A stretch of DNA of 41,164 nucleotides, taken from contig MESD01000006.1 in NCBI GenBank assembly GCA_001770815.1, forward strand, positions 10,162 to 51,325, in the 5' to 3' direction. The DNA is from Burkholderiales bacterium RIFCSPHIGHO2_12_FULL_69_20 (GTDB lineage: Bacteria > Pseudomonadota > Gammaproteobacteria > Burkholderiales > Burkholderiaceae_C). A program made the translations under genes and the position numbers. Each line of letters begins with the position of its first letter. Position 1 is the first letter of the stretch. Below are positions 16,701 to 26,312 of the stretch, in pieces. Below the pieces are notes generated by a model. It made no database searches. It was not told the origin of the DNA and worked only from the letters and a program-made list of their open reading frames with translations.

Positions 16701-16866
16701 GGGCGTTGTCGGGATCTTCGGCGGCTGCGGCCACCGCCAGACGTCGCAGGCCGCGGGCCTCGGCCGCCGTGGCGTCACCGGGGCTCAGCCCGGGCACCGC
16801 CAGCGCCAGCAGCCAAGCCACCGCCAAGGCGCTGCGGCCCAGCCCTTGCATCCATCGTGCAGCCAT
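13768..16866 (-). CDS. Secreted S8 (subtilisin) protease with five PKD-like repeats and GlyGly-CTERM-like tail
   Basis: 1032 residues. The signal peptide is within residues 1-36, followed by a propeptide-like region. The peptidase S8 domain has Asp191 (AVLDTGV), His254 (SWHGTQVAG), oxyanion Asn355 (AAGND) and Ser440 (LGTSFASP). An extra Cys-rich segment (CACAAP/CYCTTSTCGAG-like) closes the catalytic domain. Five repeats of about 94 residues follow, each with GR-x-I-x-x-YRW and LTVTDSAG. The tail GGGGAMGGGW, hydrophobic helix and RWPARR resembles GlyGly-CTERM sorting signals cut by rhombosortase. The ATG at 16866 was chosen for its GGTGGGG ribosome-binding site; a GTG at 16884 is possible. Confidence 0.92.
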   Translation of the reverse strand: MAARWMQGLGRSALAVAWLLALAVPGLSPGDATAAEARGLRRLAVAAAAEDPDNARVIVKYRNGSVLARDAAGAPRHAARLGRQMTLALEDGHVLGRRTQSLRARGLSSSALAARLAANPEVEWAVPVRRKTISAVTPNDPYFADGQTSITPAAGQWYLRAPDATLVSAINAVGAWGITEGAASITVAVLDTGVRFDHPDFVKSGGSSKLWLGYDFVSRSTASNDGGGRDADASDPGDWSVSTDSCGAEPSSWHGTQVAGLIGAASDNGIGMASVGRNVMVLPVRVLGKCGGFDDDIIAGMRWAAGLSSDPVPNPNPARVINLSLGSSGACSTSYRDAVAELTAAGVAVVVAAGNDAGRAVNEPANCPGAIAVSGVRHAGSKVGYSNLGPEVALAAPAGNCVTLTAGACVYPLLTTVNAGRTAPGINTYSDGRDATLGTSFASPLVAGTVALMLSVDPRLTPAQIKTTLQATARVFPSTGAQEPGTVACAAPGSVDQIECYCTTSTCGAGLLDAGAAVAKVLSAVPPPSAVFVASPNSATVGANILLNAAGSSVASGRSIVAYRWELTSGANLAEFTGASDGSSATLVFRSAGSAIVRLTVTDSAGSIGSSVQTLVAVAAPVASVAASTTMPTLGNDVVLDSTGSTVGSGRSISSYRWSVQPGTGRAAIAGAAGLSTARLATLSPGTVTVQLTVTDSAGVIALSSVDLKIIAAPIARVSAPTLSPTVGTSILVTSGDSSSGEGRTIASYAWEIIAGATAARIEGPADQAAVSIAAAGAGNVTLRLTVTDSAGATSVATTSLSVVAAPQAMIFAPTSAPLLGTTITLDGRNSTAGNGRTLTAYRWVVLSGDEFVRLASAADGTTVSVASMGLGSAAIQLTVTDSAGSTQSATTVLKVSSIPPPEARIALVGNADATVGKSLVLDGTGSTATTGRSIQTYQWGVASGGTLANLTGASDQGAATLALTGVGDVVVTLTVIDTAGAASIVTKTIAVSPAPVVITASGGGGAMGGGWLLGLTLAIAGLARWPARRVG
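13882..15291 (-). repeat. Five tandem PKD-like domain repeats within the protease gene
   Basis: Five diverged units of about 280 bp each. Each begins with a P-x-A-x-V-type strand and a TVG-type turn, and ends after LTVTDSAG plus a short strand. Similarity is obvious at the protein level but weak at the DNA level. The region is visibly lower in G+C and uses more A/T-ending codons than the catalytic part of the same gene. Confidence 0.8.
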
Positions 16867-16881
16867 CACGTCCCCACCAAG

Positions 16882-16912
16882 CACAAGGCCGGGATGCTAT
16901 CCCGGCCTTGTG
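16882..16912. terminator. Perfect 13-bp hairpin between gap and the protease gene
   Basis: The stem is CACAAGGCCGGGA (16882-16894), the loop TGCTA, and the reverse complement 16900-16912. It lies after the gap stop codon on the minus strand and ends 16 nt before the protease start codon. There is no clear U-tract. It may attenuate read-through from tkt–gap, or act as a leader hairpin of the protease mRNA. Confidence 0.6.
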
Positions 16913-16930
16913 AAGGAGGATGAAGCGAGA

Positions 16931-20042
<3,112 letters not shown>

Positions 20043-20226
20043 GCGCTGCGCCCTGGCGGGCGTTGAAGGTGGAGGAGGGGCGGGAAACCACGGATTTTAG
20101 CCGCCCGCCGCCGCCGCCGCGGGGTGTTGACAGAGCTGTCGCACCGGCACGGGCCTTGATCTTTCGCAAGGTGCAAGTCAGGGCGCGGGATCAATCTCGT
20201 GGCATCCCGAACCAACGAGCATCACC

Positions 20227-20802
20227 ATGCGCCACCTTGCCATCGACACCATCCACGACGAACACCAGGCCCTGGCCGCGATGCTGCGATCGATGAGCCT
20301 GATGGTGTCGCAAGCCCAGCGCGATGGCCATGCGCCCGACTTCGACGTGCTGCGCTCGATGCTGTTCTACGTCGATGAATTCCCCGAGCGGCTGCACCAC
20401 CCGAAGGAGAGTGAGTTGCTGTTTCCGCGCGTGCGCGAGCGCTGCCCCGAGCTGGCCGCCACGCTGGACCGGCTGGATGCCGACCACGCCCGCGGCGAGG
20501 CCGCGATCCGCGAGCTTGAGCATGCGCTGCTGGCCTACGAGGTGCTGGGCTACACGCGCCAGCAGGCCTTCATCGACGCGCTGGATCGTTATATCGATGG
20601 CTACCTGCACCACATGGCGGCCGAAGAAACCGAGGTGCTGCCGGCGGCGATCAAGCACCTGACACCGGCCGACTGGGCGGTGCTGGACGCCGCCTTCGCC
20701 GCCAACCGCGACCCGCTGACCGGCTTCGACGCCGACGACGTGTTCAAGCCGCTGTTCCAGAAGATCGTGATGACAGCGCCGGCGCCGATCGGGCTGGGGT
20801 AA
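20227..20802 (+). CDS. Hemerythrin-like (HHE) domain protein
   Basis: 191 residues, helical. Metal-ligand motifs of a four-helix hemerythrin are present: H-x-x-H at 10-13 (IHDEHQ), HHPKESELLFP, DADHARGE and HHMAAEETEVLP. These provide the His and the HxxxE carboxylates for a di-iron site. Family members bind O2 or NO or sense iron and redox state. The C-terminal third (after ADWAVLDAAF) is a short extension seen in cytosolic betaproteobacterial members. It has no signal peptide. It is a single gene divergent from tkt, ending 41 nt before the nucleotidyltransferase. Confidence 0.88.
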   Translation: MRHLAIDTIHDEHQALAAMLRSMSLMVSQAQRDGHAPDFDVLRSMLFYVDEFPERLHHPKESELLFPRVRERCPELAATLDRLDADHARGEAAIRELEHALLAYEVLGYTRQQAFIDALDRYIDGYLHHMAAEETEVLPAAIKHLTPADWAVLDAAFAANRDPLTGFDADDVFKPLFQKIVMTAPAPIGLG

Positions 20803-20843
20803 GGCCGGGCCAGACCGGGCGCGGGCCCTAAACTCCCGCCCCG

Positions 20844-21590
20844 ATGAGCACCGCCCCTCTCCCTGCCTTGATCCTGGCCGCCGGACGCGGTGAACGGATG
20901 CGCCCGCTGACCGATGCCACGCCCAAGCCGCTGCTGCCGGTGGCCGGCCGGCCGATGATCGAATGGCACCTGCTGGCGCTGGCCACTGCGGGCGTGCGGC
21001 AGGTGGTGATCAACACCGCCTGGCTGGAAGACCGGTATCCCGCCGCGCTGGGCGACGGCAGCCGCTTCGGGCTGGTGATCCATTACTCGATGGAAGGGCG
21101 CGACCACGGCGGCGCGCTCGAGACCGCCGGCGGCATCAGCAAGGCCTTGCCGCTGCTGGGCGACTGCTTCTGGCTGGTGTCGGGCGACATCGTGGCGCCA
21201 GGCTTCCCTTTCGATGCCACCACCGCGCAGCACTTTGCCGCGGGCACCGACGACGCCCACCTGTGGCTGGTGCCCAACCCCGACTTTCACGCCGCCGGCG
21301 ACTTTGCCTTGTCGGGCGACCGCGTGCAGCACCCGCCCACCGGCCAGCCGCGGCCGCTGACCTATGCCAACCTGGCGCTGGTGCGGCGCACGCTGGTGGC
21401 CGGCATCACACCCGGGCAGCGCGCGGCGCTGGGCCCCTGCCTGTTTGCCAGCGCCGACGCCGGCCGGCTGGGCGGCGAGCGGCTGGCCGGCGCCTGGCAC
21501 AACCTGGGCACGCCGGCACAGCTGGCGGCGGTGAATGCGCAGCTGGGCGCGGCCGACTTTGCGCCCGTGCCGCGACACGCCGCGCGCTGA
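20844..21590 (+). CDS. murU: MurU-like sugar-1-phosphate nucleotidyltransferase
   Basis: 248 residues. The N-terminal signature AAGRGERMRPLTDATPKPLL and the GRPMIEWHL segment are those of the N-acetylmuramate-1-phosphate uridylyltransferase / mannose-1-phosphate guanylyltransferase group. The acidic metal motif SGDIVAP is near residue 115 and WHNLGTPAQL lies at the end. MurU makes UDP-MurNAc in a peptidoglycan recycling route that bypasses MurA. The usual partner amgK is not adjacent, so the substrate is an inference. The stop overlaps the next start (TGATG). Confidence 0.8.
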   Translation: MSTAPLPALILAAGRGERMRPLTDATPKPLLPVAGRPMIEWHLLALATAGVRQVVINTAWLEDRYPAALGDGSRFGLVIHYSMEGRDHGGALETAGGISKALPLLGDCFWLVSGDIVAPGFPFDATTAQHFAAGTDDAHLWLVPNPDFHAAGDFALSGDRVQHPPTGQPRPLTYANLALVRRTLVAGITPGQRAALGPCLFASADAGRLGGERLAGAWHNLGTPAQLAAVNAQLGAADFAPVPRHAAR

Positions 21591-22249
21591 TGGCCGCACC
21601 GGATGCGCTATCGTCGCCGCCCATCGCATCCCCTGGCGGCAGCGCAGTGAACGGCACCCCCTCCCTTCCCCCTGATCGCACCGGGCCTCGCCGGCGCGCC
21701 GGCACCGCGCTGGCCGGCGTGTTGGCGGCGTGGCTGGCACTCCCGGCGATGGCGGCAGGCGCCGCGCCGGTGTCCGAACGCTTCGGTTTCTACGGCCTCA
21801 GCCCGGTGGCGGCCGGCCAGCCGCTGGCGCGGGCCGAAGCGGCGCTGGGCCAGCCACTGCAACCCGAGCCCCGCGCCGTCAAGGCCACGGCGCCAGCACC
21901 GGCGCCGGCGGCAGTGGCAGCGCGCTGTCATTACCGCAGCACCGCGCATCAACCCGGCGTGCGCTATGCGGTTGATGGCGAGGTGATCACCCGCATCGAG
22001 ACGCGTGATCCGCGCTATGCCACCGTCAGCGGCGTGCATGTGGGCGACACCGCCGCGCGCGCGCTGCAGGTCTACGGCAAGCGGCTGAGCAGCACGCCGC
22101 ACCCCTACTTCGACCGCGGCCGGGTGCTGACGGTCTATTCACCCGACCGCCGGTTTGCACTGGTGATGGAGGCCAACGACCAGGGCCGCATCATCACGCT
22201 GCGCGGCGGCCGGCTGCCCGAGGTCGGCTGGCTGGAAGGCTGCTCATGA
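21590..22249 (+). CDS. Secreted protein of unknown function, two BamE-like halves
   Basis: 219 residues. A long N-terminus with an Arg-rich patch (GPRRRAG) precedes a hydrophobic signal segment (AGTALAGVLAAWLALPAMAAGA). The mature part has FYGLSPVAAGQPLARAEAALGQPL, then a CHYR strand with a VDGEVITRIETRD hairpin, then VSGVHVGDTAARALQVYG. It ends in an ITLRGGRLPEVGWLEGCS segment; the two cysteines (CHYR and the final GCS) could form a disulfide. This resembles periplasmic proteins with an 'early turn–Cys–EGC end' layout, but I do not recognise a named family. It overlaps both murU and ubiH, so it is part of that operon. Confidence 0.65.
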   Translation: MAAPDALSSPPIASPGGSAVNGTPSLPPDRTGPRRRAGTALAGVLAAWLALPAMAAGAAPVSERFGFYGLSPVAAGQPLARAEAALGQPLQPEPRAVKATAPAPAPAAVAARCHYRSTAHQPGVRYAVDGEVITRIETRDPRYATVSGVHVGDTAARALQVYGKRLSSTPHPYFDRGRVLTVYSPDRRFALVMEANDQGRIITLRGGRLPEVGWLEGCS

Positions 22250-23496
22250 ACCCCGACACCCGTGCCATCGCCCCAACCCCCAACCTCCCCTGGCGCATCG
22301 CCGTGATCGGCGCCGGCCCGGCCGGGCTGGCGCTGGCACTGCAGGCCGCGCAACGGCTGCCCGGCGCCGAGATCACGCTGTTCGATGCCCGGCCGGCCGA
22401 CAAGGACGTGTCGGGTGATCCGCGCACGCTGGCGCTGGCGCTGGGCAGCGTGCAGCAGCTGCGCCGGCTGGGCGCCTGGCCCGAGGCCGCGGCGCAAGCC
22501 ATCCGCGAAGTGCTGGTGTCGCAGGCGCCGCCCACCATCGACCTGCCCTGGGCCAGCGGCGAGGTGCGGCTGCGTGCCGCCGACGAAGGCGTCGAGATGC
22601 TGGGCGCGGTGCTGAGCTACGGCGCGCTGGTCAGCTGCCTGCAGCAGGCCTGGCAGGCCGCCGAGGCGCGTGAGCCCCGGCGCCTGCACAGCCGCTTCGG
22701 CCAGCCGGTGGTCGACGTGCGCAACCTCGCGGATGTGGCTGGGGCCGACGGGCTGGGCGGCGTGCAGGTGGATGCCGGCATTGCCGAATGCTTCGACCTG
22801 GCAGTGGTGGCCGAGGGCGGCGTGTTTGCCGACCAGGCCCGCAAGGCCTTGGCGCACAACTATGGCCAGACGGCCTGGGTGGGCACGGCCACGCTGGCCG
22901 GCGCCACGCCCGGCCTGGCGGTCGAGCGCTTCACCCGCGAGGGCCCGCTGGCGCTGCTGCCGCTGGCGCCTGCGGCCGACGGCAGCGCCCGCGCCGCGAT
23001 GGTGTGGTGCGTCACCAGCGACGACGACGCCGTGGCGCCGCTCACCGACGCGCAGCGCATCGCCGTGCTCAACACGCTGCTGCCCGAGGCGGCCGGGCGG
23101 GTGGTGGGCCTGTCGCCGCTGAAGCACTTTGCGCTGGGGCTCAACGCCGAGCGCACGCTGGTCGACGGCGCCATCGTGCGCATCGGCAATGCCGCGCAGA
23201 CGCTGCACCCGGTGGCCGGCCAGGGCCTGAACCTGGGGCTGCGTGATGCCGCCGAGCTGGTGCACGCACTGCGGCAGGCCACGCCGATCGACCTGCCCGC
23301 GCTGCTGCGCCGGCTGGAATGGGCGCGTGGGCCCGACCGCTGGAGCATGATCGCCGCCACCGATTTTCTGGCCCGCAGCTTCACCTGGCGCTGGCCGGGC
23401 CTGCCCGCGGCGCGCGGCCTGGGGCTGTCGCTGCTGCAGGCGCTGCCGCCGCTGAAATCGGCGCTGGCGCGGCAGATGATGTTCGGCCGGCGCTGA
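22246..23496 (+). CDS. ubiH: UbiH/VisC/COQ6 family FAD-dependent monooxygenase
   Basis: 416 residues. It is a flavin hydroxylase of ubiquinone biosynthesis, probably acting on the ring of the polyprenylated precursor at the inner membrane. The FAD dinucleotide motif GAGPAG is at 22-27. DPRTLALALGSVQQLRRLG is the family's substrate-side segment. The second FAD motif is RIGNAAQTLHPVAGQGLNLGLRDA. It starts within the end of the preceding gene (ATGA). Choosing UbiH over UbiF/UbiI paralogues is not certain from sequence alone. Confidence 0.85.
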   Translation: MNPDTRAIAPTPNLPWRIAVIGAGPAGLALALQAAQRLPGAEITLFDARPADKDVSGDPRTLALALGSVQQLRRLGAWPEAAAQAIREVLVSQAPPTIDLPWASGEVRLRAADEGVEMLGAVLSYGALVSCLQQAWQAAEAREPRRLHSRFGQPVVDVRNLADVAGADGLGGVQVDAGIAECFDLAVVAEGGVFADQARKALAHNYGQTAWVGTATLAGATPGLAVERFTREGPLALLPLAPAADGSARAAMVWCVTSDDDAVAPLTDAQRIAVLNTLLPEAAGRVVGLSPLKHFALGLNAERTLVDGAIVRIGNAAQTLHPVAGQGLNLGLRDAAELVHALRQATPIDLPALLRRLEWARGPDRWSMIAATDFLARSFTWRWPGLPAARGLGLSLLQALPPLKSALARQMMFGRR

Positions 23497-23559
23497 AACG
23501 CCAGCCGCTGCATCGCTCGGCACCCACCCCCGGAAGGCGAGTTCAGCCGCCTTGGGGCG

Positions 23560-23586
23560 GCCGGGCGTCGGCTGAAGACGCCCGGC
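23560..23586. terminator. Bidirectional terminator between ubiH and aroQ
   Basis: A perfect 10-bp stem, GCCGGGCGTC / GACGCCCGGC, with a 7-nt loop, sits in the short space between two convergent genes. No T-tract is seen, as is usual in very G+C-rich genomes. The neighbouring CCTTGGGGCGG resembles part of the palindromic repeats found in topB. Confidence 0.65.
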
Positions 23587-23593
23587 CCGTGCC

Positions 23594-24061
23594 TCAGGCC
23601 TGGGCCGCCCGTGCCTTGCGCAGCAGCCCGTCGATGGCCAGCACATAACCGTCCACCCCGAAGCCCACCACGATGCCCGCCGCGGCCGGCGAGATGTGGG
23701 AGTGGTGGCGGAAGGCCTCGCGTGCATGCACGTTGCTGATGTGGGTCTCGATCACCGGCACGCCCGAGCCCTTGATGGCGTCGTGCAGCGCCACGCTGGT
23801 GTGGGTGTAGGCACCGGGGTTGAAGACGACGCCGGCCAGCTCACCGGCGCGGTACGCGGCACCCGCGGCCTGCACCCAGTCGATCAACACGCCCTCGTGG
23901 TTGCTCTGGCGGCACTCGACCTCGGCGCCGCGCTCGGCCGCGGCGGCCTGGCACAGCGCCTCCACGTCGGCCAGCGTGGTGTGGCCGTAGACGGCCGGCT
24001 CGCGTTGGCCCAGCAGGTTGAGGTTGGGGCCGTTGAGGACGAGGATCTTCAAGGGGGTCAT
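23594..24061 (-). CDS. aroQ: 3-dehydroquinate dehydratase, type II
   Basis: 155 residues, the usual length. It dehydrates 3-dehydroquinate in the shikimate pathway. Motifs are [17 protein letters not shown] with Arg20 and catalytic Tyr25, [20 protein letters not shown], and [17 protein letters not shown] with the catalytic His. It is convergent with ubiH and divergent from the cytochrome cluster, across a 153-nt region that holds the proposed regulator box. Confidence 0.96.
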   Translation of the reverse strand: MTPLKILVLNGPNLNLLGQREPAVYGHTTLADVEALCQAAAAERGAEVECRQSNHEGVLIDWVQAAGAAYRAGELAGVVFNPGAYTHTSVALHDAIKGSGVPVIETHISNVHAREAFRHHSHISPAAAGIVVGFGVDGYVLAIDGLLRKARAAQA

Positions 24062-24163
24062 GTCGGGGCCTGGGCTTTCAATCGCATGCGGTTGGGCAAT
24101 GGTACCGAGCGGCGCAGCACCTCTTCAACCAGCGGCCTGGATCACGCAGCCGATCGACGGCGG

Positions 24164-24180
24164 GTTAAGCCAGCCCTAAG
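24164..24180 (+). promoter_or_regulatory. PmrA/QseB-like direct-repeat box upstream of the cytochrome cluster
   Basis: GTTAAG-CCAGC-CCTAAG: two six-base half-sites separated by 5 nt, 34 nt before the first cytochrome gene. PmrA/QseB-type OmpR regulators recognise CTTAAG-like hexamers with this spacing; here each half differs from that by one base. A regulator of this type is encoded at the end of the same cluster. Function is inferred. Confidence 0.45.
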
Positions 24181-24214
24181 ACCGGGTGACGAACATGCTG
24201 ATCAAGGAGCTGCC

Positions 24215-24664
24215 ATGAACCCCCTCACCCGAACGACCACGCGCACCACCGCCCGCAATGCCGCCCACATCACCCGCGCCAGCGCCTTGCTGGCCGGTCT
24301 GGCCCTGCTGTCGGCCGGGCCCGCGGCCCACGCCGCCACGCCCGCCGAGCTGCTGGCCGGCTACACCGCCCAGGCCGGCGCACCGGCCCAGGCCGCGCGC
24401 GGCCAGCAGTTCTTCACCACCCGGCACGGTCGTGAATGGAGCTGCGCCAGCTGCCACGGCGCCACGCCCACGGCGGGCGGCAAGCATGCGTCGACCGGCA
24501 AGCCCATCGGCGCACTGGCGCCGGCGTTCAACCCCGAGCGCTTCACCAACCCGGCGAAGACCGAGAAGTGGTTCCGCCGCAACTGCAACGACGTGGCCGG
24601 CCGCGAATGCAGCAGCGCCGAGAAGGCCGACCTGCTGGCCTGGCTGATGACGCTCAAGCCCTGA
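24215..24664 (+). CDS. SHP-type oxygen-binding cytochrome c (DUF1924)
   Basis: 149 residues. A signal peptide ends near AHAA (about 41). A single haem c site, CASCH, is at 77-81. The C-terminal part RRNCNDVAGREC supplies an Asn (N123 or N125) in the region where sphaeroides haem protein (SHP) uses an Asn as displaceable sixth ligand, flanked by two cysteines (124, 132) that could form a disulfide. SHP proteins bind O2 and NO transiently and exchange electrons with a diheme cytochrome and a b-type cytochrome, both encoded next. A strong AAGGAG ribosome-binding site precedes the ATG. Confidence 0.85.
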   Translation: MNPLTRTTTRTTARNAAHITRASALLAGLALLSAGPAAHAATPAELLAGYTAQAGAPAQAARGQQFFTTRHGREWSCASCHGATPTAGGKHASTGKPIGALAPAFNPERFTNPAKTEKWFRRNCNDVAGRECSSAEKADLLAWLMTLKP

Positions 24665-24684
24665 CCCCCTGCCCAGGACACCCC

Positions 24685-25170
24685 ATGACCAACCCCCTGA
24701 CGATCCACCGCGGCGCCCTGCTGCTGGCGCTGTTGACCGGCGCGGCGCTGACCGCCCCGGCCCGTGCCGACAACCTGGCCGTGCCGCAGCTGCCGGCCTA
24801 TCAGCAGGAATGCGCGGCCTGCCACCTGGCCTATCCGCCGGGCCTGCTGCCCGCGGCATCGTGGCAGCGGCTGATGGCCAACCTGCCCAAACACTTCGGC
24901 ACCGATGCCTCGCTCGATGCCCCCACGCTGAAGACGCTGTCGGCCTTCCTGGCCGCCAACGCCGGCACTTACAAGAAGGTGGCGCGCGACCCCTCGCCGC
25001 CGCCCGACGACCGCATCAGCCAGTCGGCCTGGTTCGTGCGCGAGCACCGCGAGATCGACCGCGCCACCTGGCAGCGCAAATCGATAGCCAGCCCGGCCAA
25101 CTGCGCCGCCTGCCACACCGGCGCGGCGCAGGGCCGGTTCAGCGAGCGCGACCTGCGCATTCCGAAGTGA
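24685..25170 (+). CDS. Diheme cytochrome c (DHC type), partner of SHP
   Basis: 161 residues. The signal peptide is cleaved near ARA-DN (about 28). There are two haem c sites: CAACH at 43-47 and CAACH at 140-144, far apart as in the DHC family. The segment PAASWQRLMANLPKHFG is characteristic. It is a periplasmic electron carrier expected to reduce the SHP cytochrome and to receive electrons from the membrane cytochrome b that follows. Spacing to both neighbours is 20 nt or less, so it is operonic. Confidence 0.88.
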   Translation: MTNPLTIHRGALLLALLTGAALTAPARADNLAVPQLPAYQQECAACHLAYPPGLLPAASWQRLMANLPKHFGTDASLDAPTLKTLSAFLAANAGTYKKVARDPSPPPDDRISQSAWFVREHREIDRATWQRKSIASPANCAACHTGAAQGRFSERDLRIPK

Positions 25171-25189
25171 TGGTCTGCGCGAGAACAGC

Positions 25190-25918
25190 ATGACCCCGAA
25201 ACCCCTGCGACTGAAACCGAACATCCTGGTCTGGGACCTGCCCGTGCGGCTGTTCCACTGGCTGCTGGCGCTGAGTTTTGCCGGCGCCTGGATCACCGCC
25301 GAGAGCGAGCGCTGGCGCCTGCTGCACGTCACGCTGGGCTACACCCTGGGCGGGCTGCTGGCCTTCCGCGTGCTGTGGGGCCTGGTGGGCACGCGCCATG
25401 CACGCTTCAGCGATTTTGTGCGCGGCCCGCGTGCGGCGCTGCGCTACCTGGGTGGCCTGTTGCGCGGCCGGCCCGAGCCGCATGTGGGCCACAACCCGGC
25501 GGGCGCGCTGGCCATCGTGGCGCTGATGGCGCTGGGCGGCCTGATCGTGGCCAGCGGCTGGGCCAATTACAACGCGCTGGGCGGCGACCTGATGGAAGAG
25601 CTGCACGAAGCCCTGGCCAGCACCATGCTGACCGTGGTGGGCGTGCATGTGCTGGCGGTGATGATCAGCAGCCGCCTGCACCACGAGAACCTGGTCGGCG
25701 CCATGATCACCGGCCGCAAGCACGGCGCCCCCGGCGACGGCATCACCCAGGCCTGGCGCAGCGTGGCCGCGCTGATGCTGGTGGCGGTGATCGGCTTCTG
25801 GACCTGGCAGTGGCAGGGCGCGCCCCAGGCCGACATGGCCAGTGCCGAGGCCGGCGGCCCCGCCGTGCTGGCCCAGCAGCACGGCCGCCGGCACGGCGAT
25901 GACGACGACGACGACTGA
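25190..25918 (+). CDS. Cytochrome b561-type di-haem membrane protein
   Basis: 242 residues with about four membrane helices. Histidines placed as haem b ligands are in VRLFHWLLA (His23), LLHVTLGY, EELHEAL and VVGVHVLAV. The family segment GHNPAGALAI precedes the third helix. It probably passes quinol electrons to the periplasmic diheme cytochrome. The C-terminus is unusual: a soluble, His/Arg/Asp-rich tail that ends in six consecutive Asp residues. It is third in the SHP–DHC–cyt b order. Confidence 0.9.
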   Translation: MTPKPLRLKPNILVWDLPVRLFHWLLALSFAGAWITAESERWRLLHVTLGYTLGGLLAFRVLWGLVGTRHARFSDFVRGPRAALRYLGGLLRGRPEPHVGHNPAGALAIVALMALGGLIVASGWANYNALGGDLMEELHEALASTMLTVVGVHVLAVMISSRLHHENLVGAMITGRKHGAPGDGITQAWRSVAALMLVAVIGFWTWQWQGAPQADMASAEAGGPAVLAQQHGRRHGDDDDDD

Positions 25919-25984
25919 TCGGCACGCCCGCGCCGCCATCACGCCTCGTGCCTGGCACCCAACCCTTCTGCTTCCGAGTACCTC

Positions 25985-26299
25985 ATGACCCTTCATCCTT
26001 GCCTTGCACGCCTGGCCACGGCCGCCGTGCTGACCACTGCGGCGGCCTGTGCCGGCGCCCAGACCACCACGCCGCCCGCCGGCCGCCTGCTGGCGTCCAA
26101 CTGCTTCCAGTGCCACGGCACCAACGGCAAGGGCCCGGGCTTCGACACGCTGGCCGGCAAGTCGGCCACCAAGCTCTATGGCGAGCTGATCGAGTTCCGC
26201 AACGGCCAGGAGGGCAACGGCATCATGGCCAAACACGCGCTCGGCTACACCGATGCCCAGTTGCGCCAGCTGGCGCAATACCTGTCCACCGTGCGCTGA
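25985..26299 (+). CDS. fccA: Monohaem class I cytochrome c, FccA-like
   Basis: 104 residues. The signal peptide is within 1-26. The haem site CFQCH is at 40-44 with a likely axial Met81 (GNGIMAKHA). The pattern GTNGKGPGF-LAGKS-LYGELIEFRNG is that of the small cytochrome subunit of flavocytochrome c sulfide dehydrogenase. It has one haem, like the short green-sulfur-bacterial type, rather than two as in Allochromatium. It lies 13 nt before the flavoprotein subunit. No good Shine-Dalgarno is seen before the ATG. Confidence 0.85.
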   Translation: MTLHPCLARLATAAVLTTAAACAGAQTTTPPAGRLLASNCFQCHGTNGKGPGFDTLAGKSATKLYGELIEFRNGQEGNGIMAKHALGYTDAQLRQLAQYLSTVR

Positions 26300-26312
26300 G
26301 CAGGAGCCGACC

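Noticed and set aside
20104-20124. CCG-repeat tract upstream of tkt as a regulatory element
   Set aside because: Simple G+C-rich sequence with no partner motif; nothing supports a function.
20120-20160. TTGACA at 20127 as a -35 for the hemerythrin gene
   Set aside because: No acceptable -10 hexamer lies 16-18 nt downstream.
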